Made by a program: the position numbers and the translations under genes. The notes under the pieces were generated by a model. That model saw nothing but the letters and a program-made list of their open reading frames with translations, was not told the origin of the DNA and did not search any database. This document shows positions 42,138-51,236 of a stretch of 64,000 bases of DNA, in pieces. The stretch is from Sandaracinus amylolyticus (GTDB taxonomy: Bacteria > Myxococcota_A > Polyangia > Polyangiales > Sandaracinaceae), in assembly GCF_000737325.1 (NCBI RefSeq), contig NZ_CP011125.1:2108001-2172000 (forward strand), given 5' to 3'. The stretch's first letter is position 1. Each line of letters opens with the position of its first letter.

Positions 42138-43232
42138 ATGAATTCCAAGCAGTTGATTCTCACCGCGCTCGCCGCCGCGCTCTTCGTCGGCTGCGATGGC
42201 GCGACGACCTCCAGCCCGGCGGGCCTCGATCCGCGCGATCCTTCGAGCGACGAGCCGATCGCTCCGGGCACCGACATCGGTGGTGATGCAGGCGTGCCCG
42301 CGACCTCCGACGACGACGACGCGGGCACCGCGACCGAGCCGGTCGAGCCGACCGAGCCCACCACGCCCGCCGCCGACGCGGGCACGACGACGCCGCCGTC
42401 CACCCCGACGCCGCCGCCGGCGACGCCGCCCACGACCGAGCCGCCGAGCGCGTGCGTGGGCGAAGGCTGCACGTGCGTCCGCGCGCGCGAGCTCTGGGCC
42501 GACGACTTCGAGACCGGCGACAACTCCGCGTGGACCGGCCAGGGCTACGGCGATCCGTGGGGCGATGCCTGCCAGAGCACCGCGGTCAGCACCGTGCACC
42601 CGCACAGCGGCCGCTACGCGCAGCGCTCGGAGATCGTGTGCCCCTCGTCGTCGCCCGACGGCGTGCACCGCGGGTACGGCGGTCTGCAGTTCAGCGGCGA
42701 AGACGTGCTCCCGAACCACACGAACGTCGGCACCGGCCTCGACGCGCCGAACGGCATCGTCTCGACGTTCCACACGTGGCTCGAGCCGGGCTACCAGTTC
42801 GGCAACGGCCGGTGGGTCAGCCTCTTCACGATCAACCCGACGTGCGGCTACACGGAGCGCGTGATCACGCTCGGCCTCGACAACCCCGACGGGATCCTGC
42901 GCCCGGCGCACCACTGGCCCGAGGGCACGCTCACGATCGAGCCGGACGCGCAGCCGATGCCGCTCGGTCGCTGGGTGCGCATCACGGTCTACGTGAACTT
43001 CCACTCGGGTGAGATGCACGTCTGGCAGGACGGCCAGAGCATCGAGCACGTCACGGGCATCACGCGCGCGACGAAGCAGATGTGCCAGTGGCACTGGGGC
43101 CTCTACGCGAGCGGCGACAACACGGACATCGTCATGTTCGAGGACGACATGAGCATCTGGAAGCTCGACGAGGCGTGGAGCGACTGGTCGCGCGAGCCGT
43201 GGCTCGGCGAGACGCAGTCGGTCTGCGACTGA
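42138..43232 (+). CDS. lipoprotein, possible polysaccharide-lyase or lectin-like fold
   Basis: About 364 residues. Signal with lipobox Leu-Phe-Val-Gly-Cys, a Thr/Pro/Glu/Asp linker (about 20-115), then a beta-rich domain starting Asp-Asp-Phe-Glu-Thr-Gly-Asp and containing Tyr-Ala-Gln-Arg-Ser-Glu, Trp-Val-Ser-Leu-Phe-Thr, Gly-Arg-Trp-Val-Arg-Ile-Thr-Val-Tyr-Val-Asn-Phe and Met-His-Val-Trp-Gln-Asp-Gly. This resembles the concanavalin-like folds of polysaccharide lyases such as heparin-lyase-type proteins. Catalysis cannot be shown. The 126 bp upstream are clearly lower in GC, marking a promoter region. Last plus-strand gene of the locus. Confidence 0.6.
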   Translation: MNSKQLILTALAAALFVGCDGATTSSPAGLDPRDPSSDEPIAPGTDIGGDAGVPATSDDDDAGTATEPVEPTEPTTPAADAGTTTPPSTPTPPPATPPTTEPPSACVGEGCTCVRARELWADDFETGDNSAWTGQGYGDPWGDACQSTAVSTVHPHSGRYAQRSEIVCPSSSPDGVHRGYGGLQFSGEDVLPNHTNVGTGLDAPNGIVSTFHTWLEPGYQFGNGRWVSLFTINPTCGYTERVITLGLDNPDGILRPAHHWPEGTLTIEPDAQPMPLGRWVRITVYVNFHSGEMHVWQDGQSIEHVTGITRATKQMCQWHWGLYASGDNTDIVMFEDDMSIWKLDEAWSDWSREPWLGETQSVCD

Positions 43233-43252
43233 AGCCGGCGTGAATCGAGCGA

Positions 43253-43285
43253 GCGGCGCGCGGTCCTTCGAGGATCGCGCGCCGC
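43253..43285 (+). terminator. terminator at end of the polysaccharide locus
   Basis: GCGGCGCGCG pairs with CGCGCGCCGC; inside, GTCCT and AGGAT extend it (one G-U pair) around a TCG loop, giving a 15-bp stem, followed by GCGCGTTTC. It starts 20 bases after the lipoprotein stop and lies in the gap before a convergent gene. Confidence 0.7.
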
Positions 43286-43356
43286 GCGCGTTTCAGGCGA
43301 TCTCGACCGCGCGCTCGAGCTCGTCGACGCGGGCGGTACCGCGCGACCCGCTCCCG

Positions 43357-44208
43357 TCAGCGCACCGCCAAGACGCGCGCGACCGCGCGCGCATCGAGCT
43401 CGCGGCCCTCGAGCGCGGTCTCCATCACGTCGCGCAGCAGGTCGTCGGCGGTGTCGGTGAGCGCGACACGCACCTTCGCGCGCAGCGGCTCGGGCGCGCG
43501 CGAGAGCGAGGCTGCCGCGCCGATGCGCTGGGCGCGCGGCGCCGTCGGCGCGACCGCGATCGCGATCAGACGCTCCGCGCTCACCGCGCCCGCGCGATAC
43601 GTGCCGGCACCGGCGCGCAGCAGGCGCTTCACGTCGGTGATCCACGTGCGCACGTCGCGTCCGTTCGGCTCGAGATCGACCACACGCTCGACCGTCGCAG
43701 CGCGATAGGCGTCGAGCGCGCGCTGCGCGTCGTCCGCGAGCTCCGCGGAGTCCTCGACGAAGAAGCGGATCGCCGCGTCGTCGCGCAGCACGAGCACGAG
43801 CGTGCCGAGCTCGTCCTCGAGCGTCGGCTCCTCGTCGACGCGCTCGACCTCGGACCACGGCACGAAGCAGTCGCCGCGCTCCCGCGACGACCACCGCACG
43901 CCGTCCGCGCCGATCGCGAGCGCCCCCGCGTCCTCGCGCAGACGGCCCGCGGCGTTCCACGACTGCGCGGCGTGGCGGCCCACGCCGATCGCGGTCGCGA
44001 GCCCCACGAGGATCCCTCCGACGATGCTCGCTTCCGCGAACGTCGGATCGAGGCCGAGTGTCTGCGTCAGCGCGACGCCGGCCATGATCGTCAGCACGCT
44101 CGTGCAGCCGATCAGCGGCGCCCCGAGCGTCGGGACCGAGAGCGCGACACCGGCGCGGGCGAGCCATGTCGCCGCTCTGCGGGGCCGGACGATGGCGCGC
44201 AGGCGCAT
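43357..44208 (-). CDS. membrane protein of unknown function
   Basis: About 283 residues. Two hydrophobic helices (about 13-45 and 60-75) are followed by a PH-like beta domain (Leu-Ala-Ile-Gly-Ala-Asp-Gly-Val-Arg-Trp...Val-Pro-Trp-Ser-Glu-Val-Glu-Arg-Val) and a helical C-terminus. The Trp-Ser-Glu-Val phrase is common in bacterial PH-domain membrane proteins. Stands alone, convergent with the lipoprotein gene and downstream of the Cys-rich lipoprotein. Confidence 0.6.
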   Translation of the reverse strand: MRLRAIVRPRRAATWLARAGVALSVPTLGAPLIGCTSVLTIMAGVALTQTLGLDPTFAEASIVGGILVGLATAIGVGRHAAQSWNAAGRLREDAGALAIGADGVRWSSRERGDCFVPWSEVERVDEEPTLEDELGTLVLVLRDDAAIRFFVEDSAELADDAQRALDAYRAATVERVVDLEPNGRDVRTWITDVKRLLRAGAGTYRAGAVSAERLIAIAVAPTAPRAQRIGAAASLSRAPEPLRAKVRVALTDTADDLLRDVMETALEGRELDARAVARVLAVR

Positions 44209-44281
44209 CGCCCTAAACGTGGTCCACGACGCGCGGGTCGCCAAATCGGACCGGCTCTGCCTCCGAAAAACGCGTGGACGA

Positions 44282-44689
44282 TCAGAGACAACCGGCGGCG
44301 TAGACGCGCTCCGCGCAGCGACGGCTCGCGGTGTAGGCCTCCTGGAACTCCGTCGAGGTCTCGCCGAGGCACGTCGCTGCACAGTCGCAGTCGTCCCTCG
44401 AGAGCGTCACACCGCCGCGCACGCACGTCGCGCCCGTCGGGCAGTCGATCGTGCACTCGAAGTACGCGTCGCGATCCGCGCCGAGCGCCTCGACCGCCGC
44501 GTTCTCGCTCGCGCACTCGCTCTCGATGGCGTCCAACGTCGCGAAGCACGCGTCGGAGCAGTTGTTTGGGCTCGCCTCGAAGGCCTCGCAGATCTCGAGC
44601 GCGCTCGCTCCCCCGCCTTCGTCGTCGCCCCCGCACGCCGCCAGGAGCATCGCGCCCACGATCATCCAGCCCGTCGCGATCTTCTTCAT
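44282..44689 (-). CDS. small Cys-rich lipoprotein
   Basis: 135 residues. Signal ends Met-Leu-Leu-Ala-Ala-Cys; about ten cysteines follow, including Cys-Glu-Ala-Phe, Cys-Ser-Asp-Ala-Cys, Cys-Thr-Ile-Asp-Cys and Cys-Asp-Cys. ATG at 44689 overlaps the carboxylase stop (ATGA), with GGAGG inside the carboxylase tail. It is thus coupled to the biotin carboxylase gene, although no functional link is evident. Disulfide-stabilised, likely outer-membrane-anchored; role unknown. Confidence 0.75.
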   Translation of the reverse strand: MKKIATGWMIVGAMLLAACGGDDEGGGASALEICEAFEASPNNCSDACFATLDAIESECASENAAVEALGADRDAYFECTIDCPTGATCVRGGVTLSRDDCDCAATCLGETSTEFQEAYTASRRCAERVYAAGCL

Positions 44690-46713
44690 CCGCTTCCTCC
44701 GTTCTCGCTCACCACGGCGATCAGCACGCCGCCTTCGACCTGATCGCCCACCCGGGCGCGCAGCTCGGTGATCACACCTTCGTGCGGCGCCTTGACCGCG
44801 TGCTCCATCTTCATCGCCTCCATCACGACGATCGTGTCGCCCGCCGCGACGTGCTGGCCCTCGGAGACGAGCACCTGGAGGATCTTCCCGGGCATCGGGG
44901 CGACGCATCCGTCGGCTGCGGCGTCGGCGTCGCGATCGCGGAAGCGCGGCTGCTCGCGCACGACGATCGACACGCCGTCGGCGTGCACGTACCAGCGCTC
45001 GTCGTGCTCGATCACGCGTGCTCGCACGCGATGACCGTCGGGGAGCTCGAGCGCGATCTCGGGCCCGTCGACGCTGCGCCGCACGCGTCCGTCGAGCGCC
45101 CCCGCGTCGCCCGTGACCTTCACGTCGAACGCGCCGCCGCCGCGATCGACGTACTCGACGTGGACCGTCCCGACGCCCTCGATGTCGTGCGCGACGCGCT
45201 CGCCGTGCAGCCGGCTCAGGCGGAAGCCGGTGATCGGGAGGCTCGGAAGGATCGTGCGCGACGCGGCGCGCGTGTGCTGCGCGAAGAACGTCGCCGCGAG
45301 CGCCGCGATGCGCGCGCGCGCGGGCTCGATCGTGTCGGCGAGCGCGCCCTGCATGCGCGTCTCGATGAAGTGCGTGTCGAAGTCGCCCGCGTGGAAGTCG
45401 GGGTGATCGATCACGCGCAGCAGGAACGCGCGGTTCGTCACGAGGCCCTGCACCGAGAGCGCGGAGAGCGCGCGGCGCAGCCGCTGGATCGCGTCGGCGC
45501 GCGTCGGTCCCTTGGTGATGATCTTCGCGATCATCGAGTCGTAGTGGACCGGCACTTCGTCGCCGCTCTCCACCGACGACTCGATGCGCAGCCAGTCCTG
45601 CGCGAGCAGCTCCGCGGGAACGTGGAATTCGAGCACGGGCCCGGTCTGCGGGAGGAACCCGCTCGCGGGATCTTCGGCGCAGAGGCGCACCTCGATCGAC
45701 GCGCCACGCCACCGCGACGCGAGATCGTCTTGCGTGAAGCGAAGGCGCTCGCCGCGCGCGACGCGGATCTGCTCCTCCACGAGATCGAGCCCCTCGATCA
45801 CGCCCTCGGTGACCGGGTGCTCGACCTGGAGGCGCGTGTTCACTTCGAGGAAGTAGTAGTGGCCCTTCGGGTCGAGCACGAACTCGACGGTGCCCGCGTT
45901 CGAGTAGCCGATCGCGCCGCAGAGCTTCACCGCGTCCGCGCCCATGCGCGCGCGCACTTCGGGGGTGAGCACGGGCGAGGGCGCTTCTTCGACGACCTTC
46001 TGGTGGCGGCGCTGGATCGAGCACTCGCGCTCGAAGAGGTGCACGAGGTTGCCGTGCTCGTCACCGAGCACCTGGATCTCCACGTGGCGCGGCTGCTCGA
46101 CGTACTTCTCGACGATCAGCGTGCCGTCGCCGAACGAGCTCTCCGCCTCGCGTCGCGCGCTCTCGATCGCGTCGATCAGCGCGGCGTCGCTGCGCACGAC
46201 GCGCATGCCCTTTCCGCCGCCGCCCGCCGATGCTTTGAGCAAGAGCGGATATCCGATCGACTTCGCCTCGCGCGCGATCGCGTCGGTCGACTGCTCGGCG
46301 CCGCCGTAGCCCGGCACCACCGGCACCCCGGCCCTCTGCGCGGTGACCTTCGCCTCGCGCTTGAGGCCCATCGCGCGGATCGCCGCGGGCGTCGGGCCGA
46401 CGAAGATCAGCCCCGCGTCGCGCACCGCCTGCGCGAACTCCGCGTTCTCGGCGAGGAATCCGAAGCCCGGATGGATCGCGTCCGCGCCCGTCGCTCTCGC
46501 CGCCGCGAGGATGCGATCGACGCGCAGGTACGACTCGCGGCTCGGCGCGGGCCCCAGGCGGAACGCTTCGTCGGCCTCGCGCACGAACAGCGCGCGCTCG
46601 TCGGCGTCGGAGAACACCGCGACGGTCGCGATCCCCATCTTCGCGCAGGTGCGCATGACGCGGATGGCGATCTCGCCTCGATTCGCGATGAGGAGCTTTC
46701 GGATGGTGCGCAT
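44686..46713 (-). CDS. acyl-CoA carboxylase alpha subunit (biotin carboxylase + BCCP)
   Basis: About 675 residues. An ATP-grasp biotin carboxylase domain (about 1-450) has Ile-Ala-Asn-Arg-Gly-Glu-Ile-Ala, Ala-Gly-Gly-Gly-Gly-Lys-Gly-Met and Glu-Val-Asn-Thr-Arg-Leu-Gln-Val-Glu-His. A C-terminal biotinyl domain holds Glu-Ala-Met-Lys-Met-Glu-His with biotin lysine 635. The arrangement fits 3-methylcrotonyl-CoA or geranyl-CoA carboxylase alpha chains. It would carboxylate biotin for the beta subunit encoded upstream. The carboxyltransferase gene ends 178 bases before, with an unusual repeat region between. Confidence 0.88.
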   Translation of the reverse strand: MRTIRKLLIANRGEIAIRVMRTCAKMGIATVAVFSDADERALFVREADEAFRLGPAPSRESYLRVDRILAAARATGADAIHPGFGFLAENAEFAQAVRDAGLIFVGPTPAAIRAMGLKREAKVTAQRAGVPVVPGYGGAEQSTDAIAREAKSIGYPLLLKASAGGGGKGMRVVRSDAALIDAIESARREAESSFGDGTLIVEKYVEQPRHVEIQVLGDEHGNLVHLFERECSIQRRHQKVVEEAPSPVLTPEVRARMGADAVKLCGAIGYSNAGTVEFVLDPKGHYYFLEVNTRLQVEHPVTEGVIEGLDLVEEQIRVARGERLRFTQDDLASRWRGASIEVRLCAEDPASGFLPQTGPVLEFHVPAELLAQDWLRIESSVESGDEVPVHYDSMIAKIITKGPTRADAIQRLRRALSALSVQGLVTNRAFLLRVIDHPDFHAGDFDTHFIETRMQGALADTIEPARARIAALAATFFAQHTRAASRTILPSLPITGFRLSRLHGERVAHDIEGVGTVHVEYVDRGGGAFDVKVTGDAGALDGRVRRSVDGPEIALELPDGHRVRARVIEHDERWYVHADGVSIVVREQPRFRDRDADAAADGCVAPMPGKILQVLVSEGQHVAAGDTIVVMEAMKMEHAVKAPHEGVITELRARVGDQVEGGVLIAVVSENGGSG

Positions 46714-46740
46714 CTCTCGCCTTCTCGAGAAGAGCCTCTG

Positions 46741-46864
46741 AGGAGAGCAGGAATCCAGGGAAAGAAAAGTCGGGGGATTTCTGAGGAAGCCAGCAGGGAA
46801 GGAGGGAAGGAGTTGAAGCAGAAAATCGAGCTTCCTCCTGCTCTCCTATCTCTCCTGCTCTCCT
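46741..46864. repeat. polypurine region with three copies of a 12-mer
   Basis: In the 178-bp gap between the carboxylase genes, TCCTGCTCTCCT occurs at 46836-46847 and 46853-46864 (17-bp period) and its inverse AGGAGAGCAGGA at 46741-46752. The intervening strand is purine-rich on one side and less GC-rich than neighbours. In RNA the single inverted copy can pair with either direct copy, giving mutually exclusive stems. The copies contain AGGAG, a ribosome-binding-site-like core. Confidence 0.6.
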
Positions 46865-46891
46865 GAGAAATGCAGCCCTTCGGTTTGCGGA

Positions 46892-48514
46892 TCAGTGCCG
46901 GAACACGCCCCAGCTGGTCGTGCCCTGGACCGGCTTGGTGTGCGTGATCGACAGGCACATCCCGACGACGCTGCGGGTGTCGCGCGGATCGATGATTCCG
47001 TCGTCCCACACGCGCGCCGTCGCGAAGAACGGATCGCTCTCCTGATCGATCAGTCCCTCGGTCATCTGCTTCATGACACCGAGGCGCTGCTCGTCGACGG
47101 TCTCGCCCTTCTTCGCCGCGGCCTCGCGCTGGATGATGTCGAGCACGCCCGCGAGCTGCTTTCCGCCCATCACCGCGATGCGGTGGTTCGGCCACGTGAA
47201 CAGGAAGTTCGGCTTGTACGCGCGGCCCGCCATCGCGTAGTTCCCCGCGCCGTAGCTCGCGCCGATCATGATCGTGATCGACGGGACGGTGCTGTTCGAC
47301 ACCGCGTTGATCATCTTGGCGCCCGCCTTGATGATCCCCTCTTCCTCGTATTTCCGGCCGACCATGAAGCCGACGATGTTCTGCAGATAGAGCAGCGGGA
47401 CGTTGCTCTGATTGCAGAGCTGGATGAACTGAGCGCCCTTGTTCGCGCAGCTCGTGAACAGGATTCCATTGTTCGCGAGGATGCCCACCGGGTGCCCGTG
47501 CACGTGCGCCCAGCCGCACACCAATTCGGGCCCGTAGAGCGGCTTGAACTCGCTGAAGCGCGAGCCGTCGACGACGCGCGCGATCACCTCGCGCGCGTCG
47601 AACGGGATGCGCACGTCCGCGCTCGCGATGCCGAGCAGATCCTCGCTCGAATAGAGCGGTTCCTCGACGTGCGAGGAGGGCGGCGGTCCGCCCTTCTTCC
47701 AGTTGAGGTGCGCGACGATCTCGCGCCCGATGCGGATCGCGTCCTCTTCGTCCTCGGCGAGGAAATCACTCACGCCCGACACGCGCGAGTGCATCTCCGC
47801 GCCGCCGAGCTCCTCGTGCGTCGTCTCTTCGCCGGTCGCCATCTTCACGAGCGGCGGGCCGCCCAGATAGACCTGCGCCTGCTTCTTCACCATGACGACG
47901 TAGTCGCTCATCCCGGGGATGTAGGCGCCTCCCGCGGTCGAGCTTCCGAACACCAGGCACACCGTCGGCGTGCGCTCTTCGCTGCGCTTCGTGAGATCGC
48001 GGAAGCCGCGCCCGCCGGGCACGAAGATCTTCGACTGGTTCGGCAGATCCGCGCCCGCGCTCTCGATCAGCGAGATCGACGGCAGTCCGTTCTGCTCGGC
48101 GACGTCGGAGAGGCGCCCCGACTTGATCACCGAGTACTCGCTCATGGCGCCGCCCTTCACGGTCGCCTCGCTCGCGGTGATCATGCACTCGACGCCGCTG
48201 ACGACGCCGATGCCGCCGACGACGCTCGCGCCCGGCGCGTGCCCCTGGATGTCGAGCCCCGCGAGCGGCGCGAGCTCGAGGAACCATCCGTCGCGATCGA
48301 GGAGCCGCTCCACGCGCTCGCGTGGCAGCAGCTTGCCCGCTTCGACGTGGCGGGCGTTGTACTTCTCGCCGCCGCCTTCGCGCGACTTCGCGAGGGACTT
48401 CTCGAGCTTCGCGAGCGACGCGAGGTTCGCCTCGCGGTTCTTCTGCGCGATCTCGGAGCGCAGGTCGGCGCGCGAGCGCAGCACGGGGTAGGCCTGCGTG
48501 AGCTTGCCTTGCAT
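46892..48514 (-). CDS. acyl-CoA carboxylase beta (carboxyltransferase) subunit
   Basis: About 540 residues, crotonase-like carboxyltransferase. Motifs: Ser-Leu-Ile-Glu-Ser-Ala-Gly-Ala-Asp, [10 protein letters not shown] (oxyanion region of the first half), [11 protein letters not shown], and [11 protein letters not shown] in the second half. Transfers carboxyl from biotin to an acyl-CoA. 3-Methylcrotonyl-CoA is one candidate, but the Phe-Val-Pro-Gly-Gly-Arg-Gly segment is atypical, so the substrate is left open. No other leucine-degradation gene is in the window. Confidence 0.85.
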   Translation of the reverse strand: MQGKLTQAYPVLRSRADLRSEIAQKNREANLASLAKLEKSLAKSREGGGEKYNARHVEAGKLLPRERVERLLDRDGWFLELAPLAGLDIQGHAPGASVVGGIGVVSGVECMITASEATVKGGAMSEYSVIKSGRLSDVAEQNGLPSISLIESAGADLPNQSKIFVPGGRGFRDLTKRSEERTPTVCLVFGSSTAGGAYIPGMSDYVVMVKKQAQVYLGGPPLVKMATGEETTHEELGGAEMHSRVSGVSDFLAEDEEDAIRIGREIVAHLNWKKGGPPPSSHVEEPLYSSEDLLGIASADVRIPFDAREVIARVVDGSRFSEFKPLYGPELVCGWAHVHGHPVGILANNGILFTSCANKGAQFIQLCNQSNVPLLYLQNIVGFMVGRKYEEEGIIKAGAKMINAVSNSTVPSITIMIGASYGAGNYAMAGRAYKPNFLFTWPNHRIAVMGGKQLAGVLDIIQREAAAKKGETVDEQRLGVMKQMTEGLIDQESDPFFATARVWDDGIIDPRDTRSVVGMCLSITHTKPVQGTTSWGVFRH

Positions 48515-48575
48515 GCGCGGAGGCTAATCAACGCGGGCACGCCGCGTCAATGAATGGCGATTCAGTGACCCTGGG

Positions 48576-49169
48576 TCACAAGACGCCGCGCGCCCGGAGC
48601 GCGGCGCGCAATCCGTCCGCCCCGTCGAACACGATCGTGTCCATCCCGAGGGCGCGCGCCGCGTCGCAGTTGCTCGCGCGATCGTCGACGAAGAGCGCTT
48701 CGCCGGGCGTGAGGCCCAGCGAGCGGCACGGCCCGAGGTACGCCTCGGGATCCGGCTTGCGCACGCCGAGCTCGTACGAGACGAACGCCGAGTCGAGGCG
48801 CGCCGCGAGCCCGCACTGCTCGTCGATCCACCGGTACCACGGCGGATAGTTGGAGAGCGCGTGCAGCGTCGGGCGCGGCGAGCGCGCGCGGAGCTCGTCG
48901 AGCAGCTCGCGCATGCCGGGCAACCACGCGTACGCGGCGCGCACGCACGCGCGGAACGCGTCGCGATCCCACTCGCGATCCCCCATGAAGATCGCGAGGA
49001 ACGTCGGCTCGTCGATGTGTCCGAGCTCGAAGTCGACCCACGCGGTCGGGTGCTTCGTCGCGATCAGCTCGCGCTTCGTGACGCCGAAGAACGCGGGCAT
49101 CTCCTCGTGGAAGGGATCGCGCACGAGGGTGTCCATCACGTCGAAGAGGATCGCGCGGGGAGGGCTCAT
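48576..49169 (-). CDS. HAD superfamily hydrolase
   Basis: About 197 residues with all four HAD motifs: Phe-Asp-Val-Met-Asp-Thr-Leu (I, nucleophile Asp; the usual Phe-Asp-X-Asp-Gly is Phe-Asp-Val-Met-Asp here), Ala-Leu-Ser-Asn-Tyr (II), Gly-Val-Arg-Lys-Pro-Asp (III), Phe-Val-Asp-Asp (IV). Subfamily IA. Substrate unknown. ATGA overlap with the reductase gene stop shows coupling. Confidence 0.8.
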   Translation of the reverse strand: MSPPRAILFDVMDTLVRDPFHEEMPAFFGVTKRELIATKHPTAWVDFELGHIDEPTFLAIFMGDREWDRDAFRACVRAAYAWLPGMRELLDELRARSPRPTLHALSNYPPWYRWIDEQCGLAARLDSAFVSYELGVRKPDPEAYLGPCRSLGLTPGEALFVDDRASNCDAARALGMDTIVFDGADGLRAALRARGVL

Positions 49170-50161
49170 CGCGGCGACGATCGTGAGGCGTCTCCCGTCG
49201 CGAGTCGATGGTCGAGGGATGCGCGCAGGGCGTGGATCGGCGCGGGGTCGATCCCGCGCGAGCGCGCGTCGTCCTCCGCCTCCGCGAGCAGCACGCGCGT
49301 CTGCGTGCCGACCTTCGAGAAGTGCACCTCGAGGTAGCGCTCGAGATCGAACGGCGCGATCGCGGGGACGATCGCGACCAGCGGCGCGAGCAGCGGAGCG
49401 CGGAGCGGCGACGCGATCCACGGCGGCCGCGACCCCGTCGCGAGCGCGAGCAGCGCGCGCGATCCTGCGAGCGCGCGGGAGAGCCCGGGCCCGCGACGCA
49501 GCGCGCGCAGGGACCAACCGCTCGCCTCGAGCGCGGCGACGAGCGGCAGGATGATCGCCGACGACTTCGCGAGCTCGAGCGACGCGTCGCGGACCACGCG
49601 CGCAGGACAACCGCCCGCGCGGAGCGCGCGCGCGACCTCGTCCGCGCGCGCGTGCTCGTCCGACGAGAACATCGTCGCCTGCAGCGGCGGGAGCCAGTAC
49701 GCGGTCGCGTCGTGCGCCCCGACCTCGCGCCGATCGCGCGATCCGTCGAGCGGGCTCGCCCACGCGACCACGCCGATCGCGCCCGACACCAGGTGCCGCG
49801 CCCGACCGAGCCGCTCGCGCACGTGCGCGCCGGGCTGGAGCGACACCAGCGTCGCATCGCCGACCGCGTCGATCAGCGCGTCGACCCACGGCTCGTCGAG
49901 CGCGTTCGTCGGCAGCCCGAGCCACACCTGATCGAAGCGCCGCGTCGCGAGCTCGCGCACGTCGGTGAGCACGTCGGCCGGCACGAAGCGCGCGTCGCGC
50001 CGCGCGCCGATCATCGGCACGCGACGCACGCTCACGCCTCCGCGCAGCTCGTCGACGTGGCGCGGCCGCACCAGCACCGAGACGCGCGCGCCACCGGCCG
50101 CGAGGCAGTGCCCGTAGACGCGTCCGATCGCGCCCGCGCCGACGATCAGGATCTCGCTCAA
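49166..50161 (-). CDS. 2-dehydropantoate 2-reductase-like protein (KPR family)
   Basis: About 331 residues. Begins Leu-Ser-Glu-Ile-Leu-Ile-Val-Gly-Ala-Gly-Ala-Ile-Gly, the NADPH-binding Rossmann motif, and has the ketopantoate reductase C-terminal helical domain. A Lys in Leu-Ala-Lys-Ser-Ser-Ala-Ile could be the catalytic Lys, but the Asn that usually follows is not seen, so it may not act on ketopantoate. Start is TTG at 50161, in the TTGA overlap with the methyltransferase stop; no nearer ATG keeps the nucleotide-binding motif. Confidence 0.65.
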   Translation of the reverse strand: MSEILIVGAGAIGRVYGHCLAAGGARVSVLVRPRHVDELRGGVSVRRVPMIGARRDARFVPADVLTDVRELATRRFDQVWLGLPTNALDEPWVDALIDAVGDATLVSLQPGAHVRERLGRARHLVSGAIGVVAWASPLDGSRDRREVGAHDATAYWLPPLQATMFSSDEHARADEVARALRAGGCPARVVRDASLELAKSSAIILPLVAALEASGWSLRALRRGPGLSRALAGSRALLALATGSRPPWIASPLRAPLLAPLVAIVPAIAPFDLERYLEVHFSKVGTQTRVLLAEAEDDARSRGIDPAPIHALRASLDHRLATGDASRSSPR

Positions 50162-51045
50162 CGCGCCTTCTTCTTCGCGGCCTTCTGCGCGTCGGGGCTG
50201 CCCGGCAGCGGCTCGCTCTTCTTCGCGACGAGGTACGCGTTCCACCCCGGATCGTTGGTCGTCTTCGTCACGCGATGGAACGTGCCGGTGCCCTGACCCT
50301 CGTCGTCCTCGCCCTCCCAGTACGCGTCGACCGCGACGAAGCCCGCCTCGAGCAGCAGCTCGCGCAGCTCGGCGAGCTGCCACAGGCGCCAGTCGTACGT
50401 GAACGCGCGCTCGAGCTTCGAGCCGTCCTTGAACTCGTAGGTGATGTGACAGACGAAGTGATTCGAGATCGGGTCGTACTCCGCCTGCTCCCACACGTAC
50501 GTGAATCCGTCGCAGAGACGGCGCTCCGTGAGCACCTGTTGCGACTCCCACCCTCCGATCGCGTCGAGCACGAAGAGCCCGTCGTCGGTGAGCGACTTCC
50601 GCGCTGCCTCGAAATAGCGGCGCAGCAGCTCGCGCGTGTGGAAGATCTGATAGCTGTAGTTGTACGCGCCGATCACCTCGGCCTTGCGGCGCGTCGGGAC
50701 CATCACGTCCTGCTCGAGCAGCGTCACGCGCTTCGCTGCGTCGCCGATCGGCGCGAGGTTGTGCGCGATGCCCCAGTCGAGCGTCGGACGATCGATGTCC
50801 AGGCCGAGCGCGGTGCGCGTGGGATCGCTCTTCACCCACTTCGAGCAGAGCAGCGCCGTGCCGCAGAAGTCCTCGCGGAGGTGCAGAGGCTTGCGCCCGG
50901 TGTGCCGCTTGAACGCTAGGTTCAGGAACCGGATCTCGTACTCCGGCGCTTGCACGCTGCGCTGATAGAGATCGTGCTTGTCGGCAGTGCGCGCATCGAG
51001 GCGCGCGCTCGCGCCCGACTTCTTCTTCTGGCGGGGACGGCTCAT
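50158..51045 (-). CDS. class I SAM-dependent methyltransferase
   Basis: About 295 residues. Lysine-rich ends; core Leu-Arg-Glu-Asp-Phe-Cys-Gly-Thr-Ala and Gly-Leu-Asp-Ile-Asp-Arg-Pro-Thr as SAM-pocket strands, then Val-Ile-Gly-Ala-Tyr-Asn-Tyr-Ser-Tyr-Gln and Leu-Asp-Ala-Ile-Gly-Gly. The C-terminal Ala-Phe-Thr-Tyr-Asp-Trp-Arg-Leu-Trp resembles methyltransferases that act on small molecules or macromolecules, not identified. First gene of a three-gene coupled run (methyltransferase, reductase, HAD). Confidence 0.78.
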   Translation of the reverse strand: MSRPRQKKKSGASARLDARTADKHDLYQRSVQAPEYEIRFLNLAFKRHTGRKPLHLREDFCGTALLCSKWVKSDPTRTALGLDIDRPTLDWGIAHNLAPIGDAAKRVTLLEQDVMVPTRRKAEVIGAYNYSYQIFHTRELLRRYFEAARKSLTDDGLFVLDAIGGWESQQVLTERRLCDGFTYVWEQAEYDPISNHFVCHITYEFKDGSKLERAFTYDWRLWQLAELRELLLEAGFVAVDAYWEGEDDEGQGTGTFHRVTKTTNDPGWNAYLVAKKSEPLPGSPDAQKAAKKKAR

Positions 51046-51236
51046 CGGCGCGCCTTCTACTCCGGCGCGGGCGTGACGAAAAGCCCGTCGTGCAGCAACC
51101 CGTCGCGAAATGTCCCGCGCTCGCGCGAAGGTTGCGACGCCGGTCGCTGCGCGTACTTCGCGTCCCGCTGGCGCGCGGATCGCATGAAGGGCGCCATCCT
51201 GCACGCGCCATCGCGCGCCTTGCTCGGAGGAAGGCT

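Noticed and set aside
46892-48514. Firm assignment of the carboxylase as 3-methylcrotonyl-CoA carboxylase
   Set aside because: The fold is clear, but the carboxyltransferase has segments that differ from what I know of that enzyme and no leucine-degradation genes are nearby; substrate left open.
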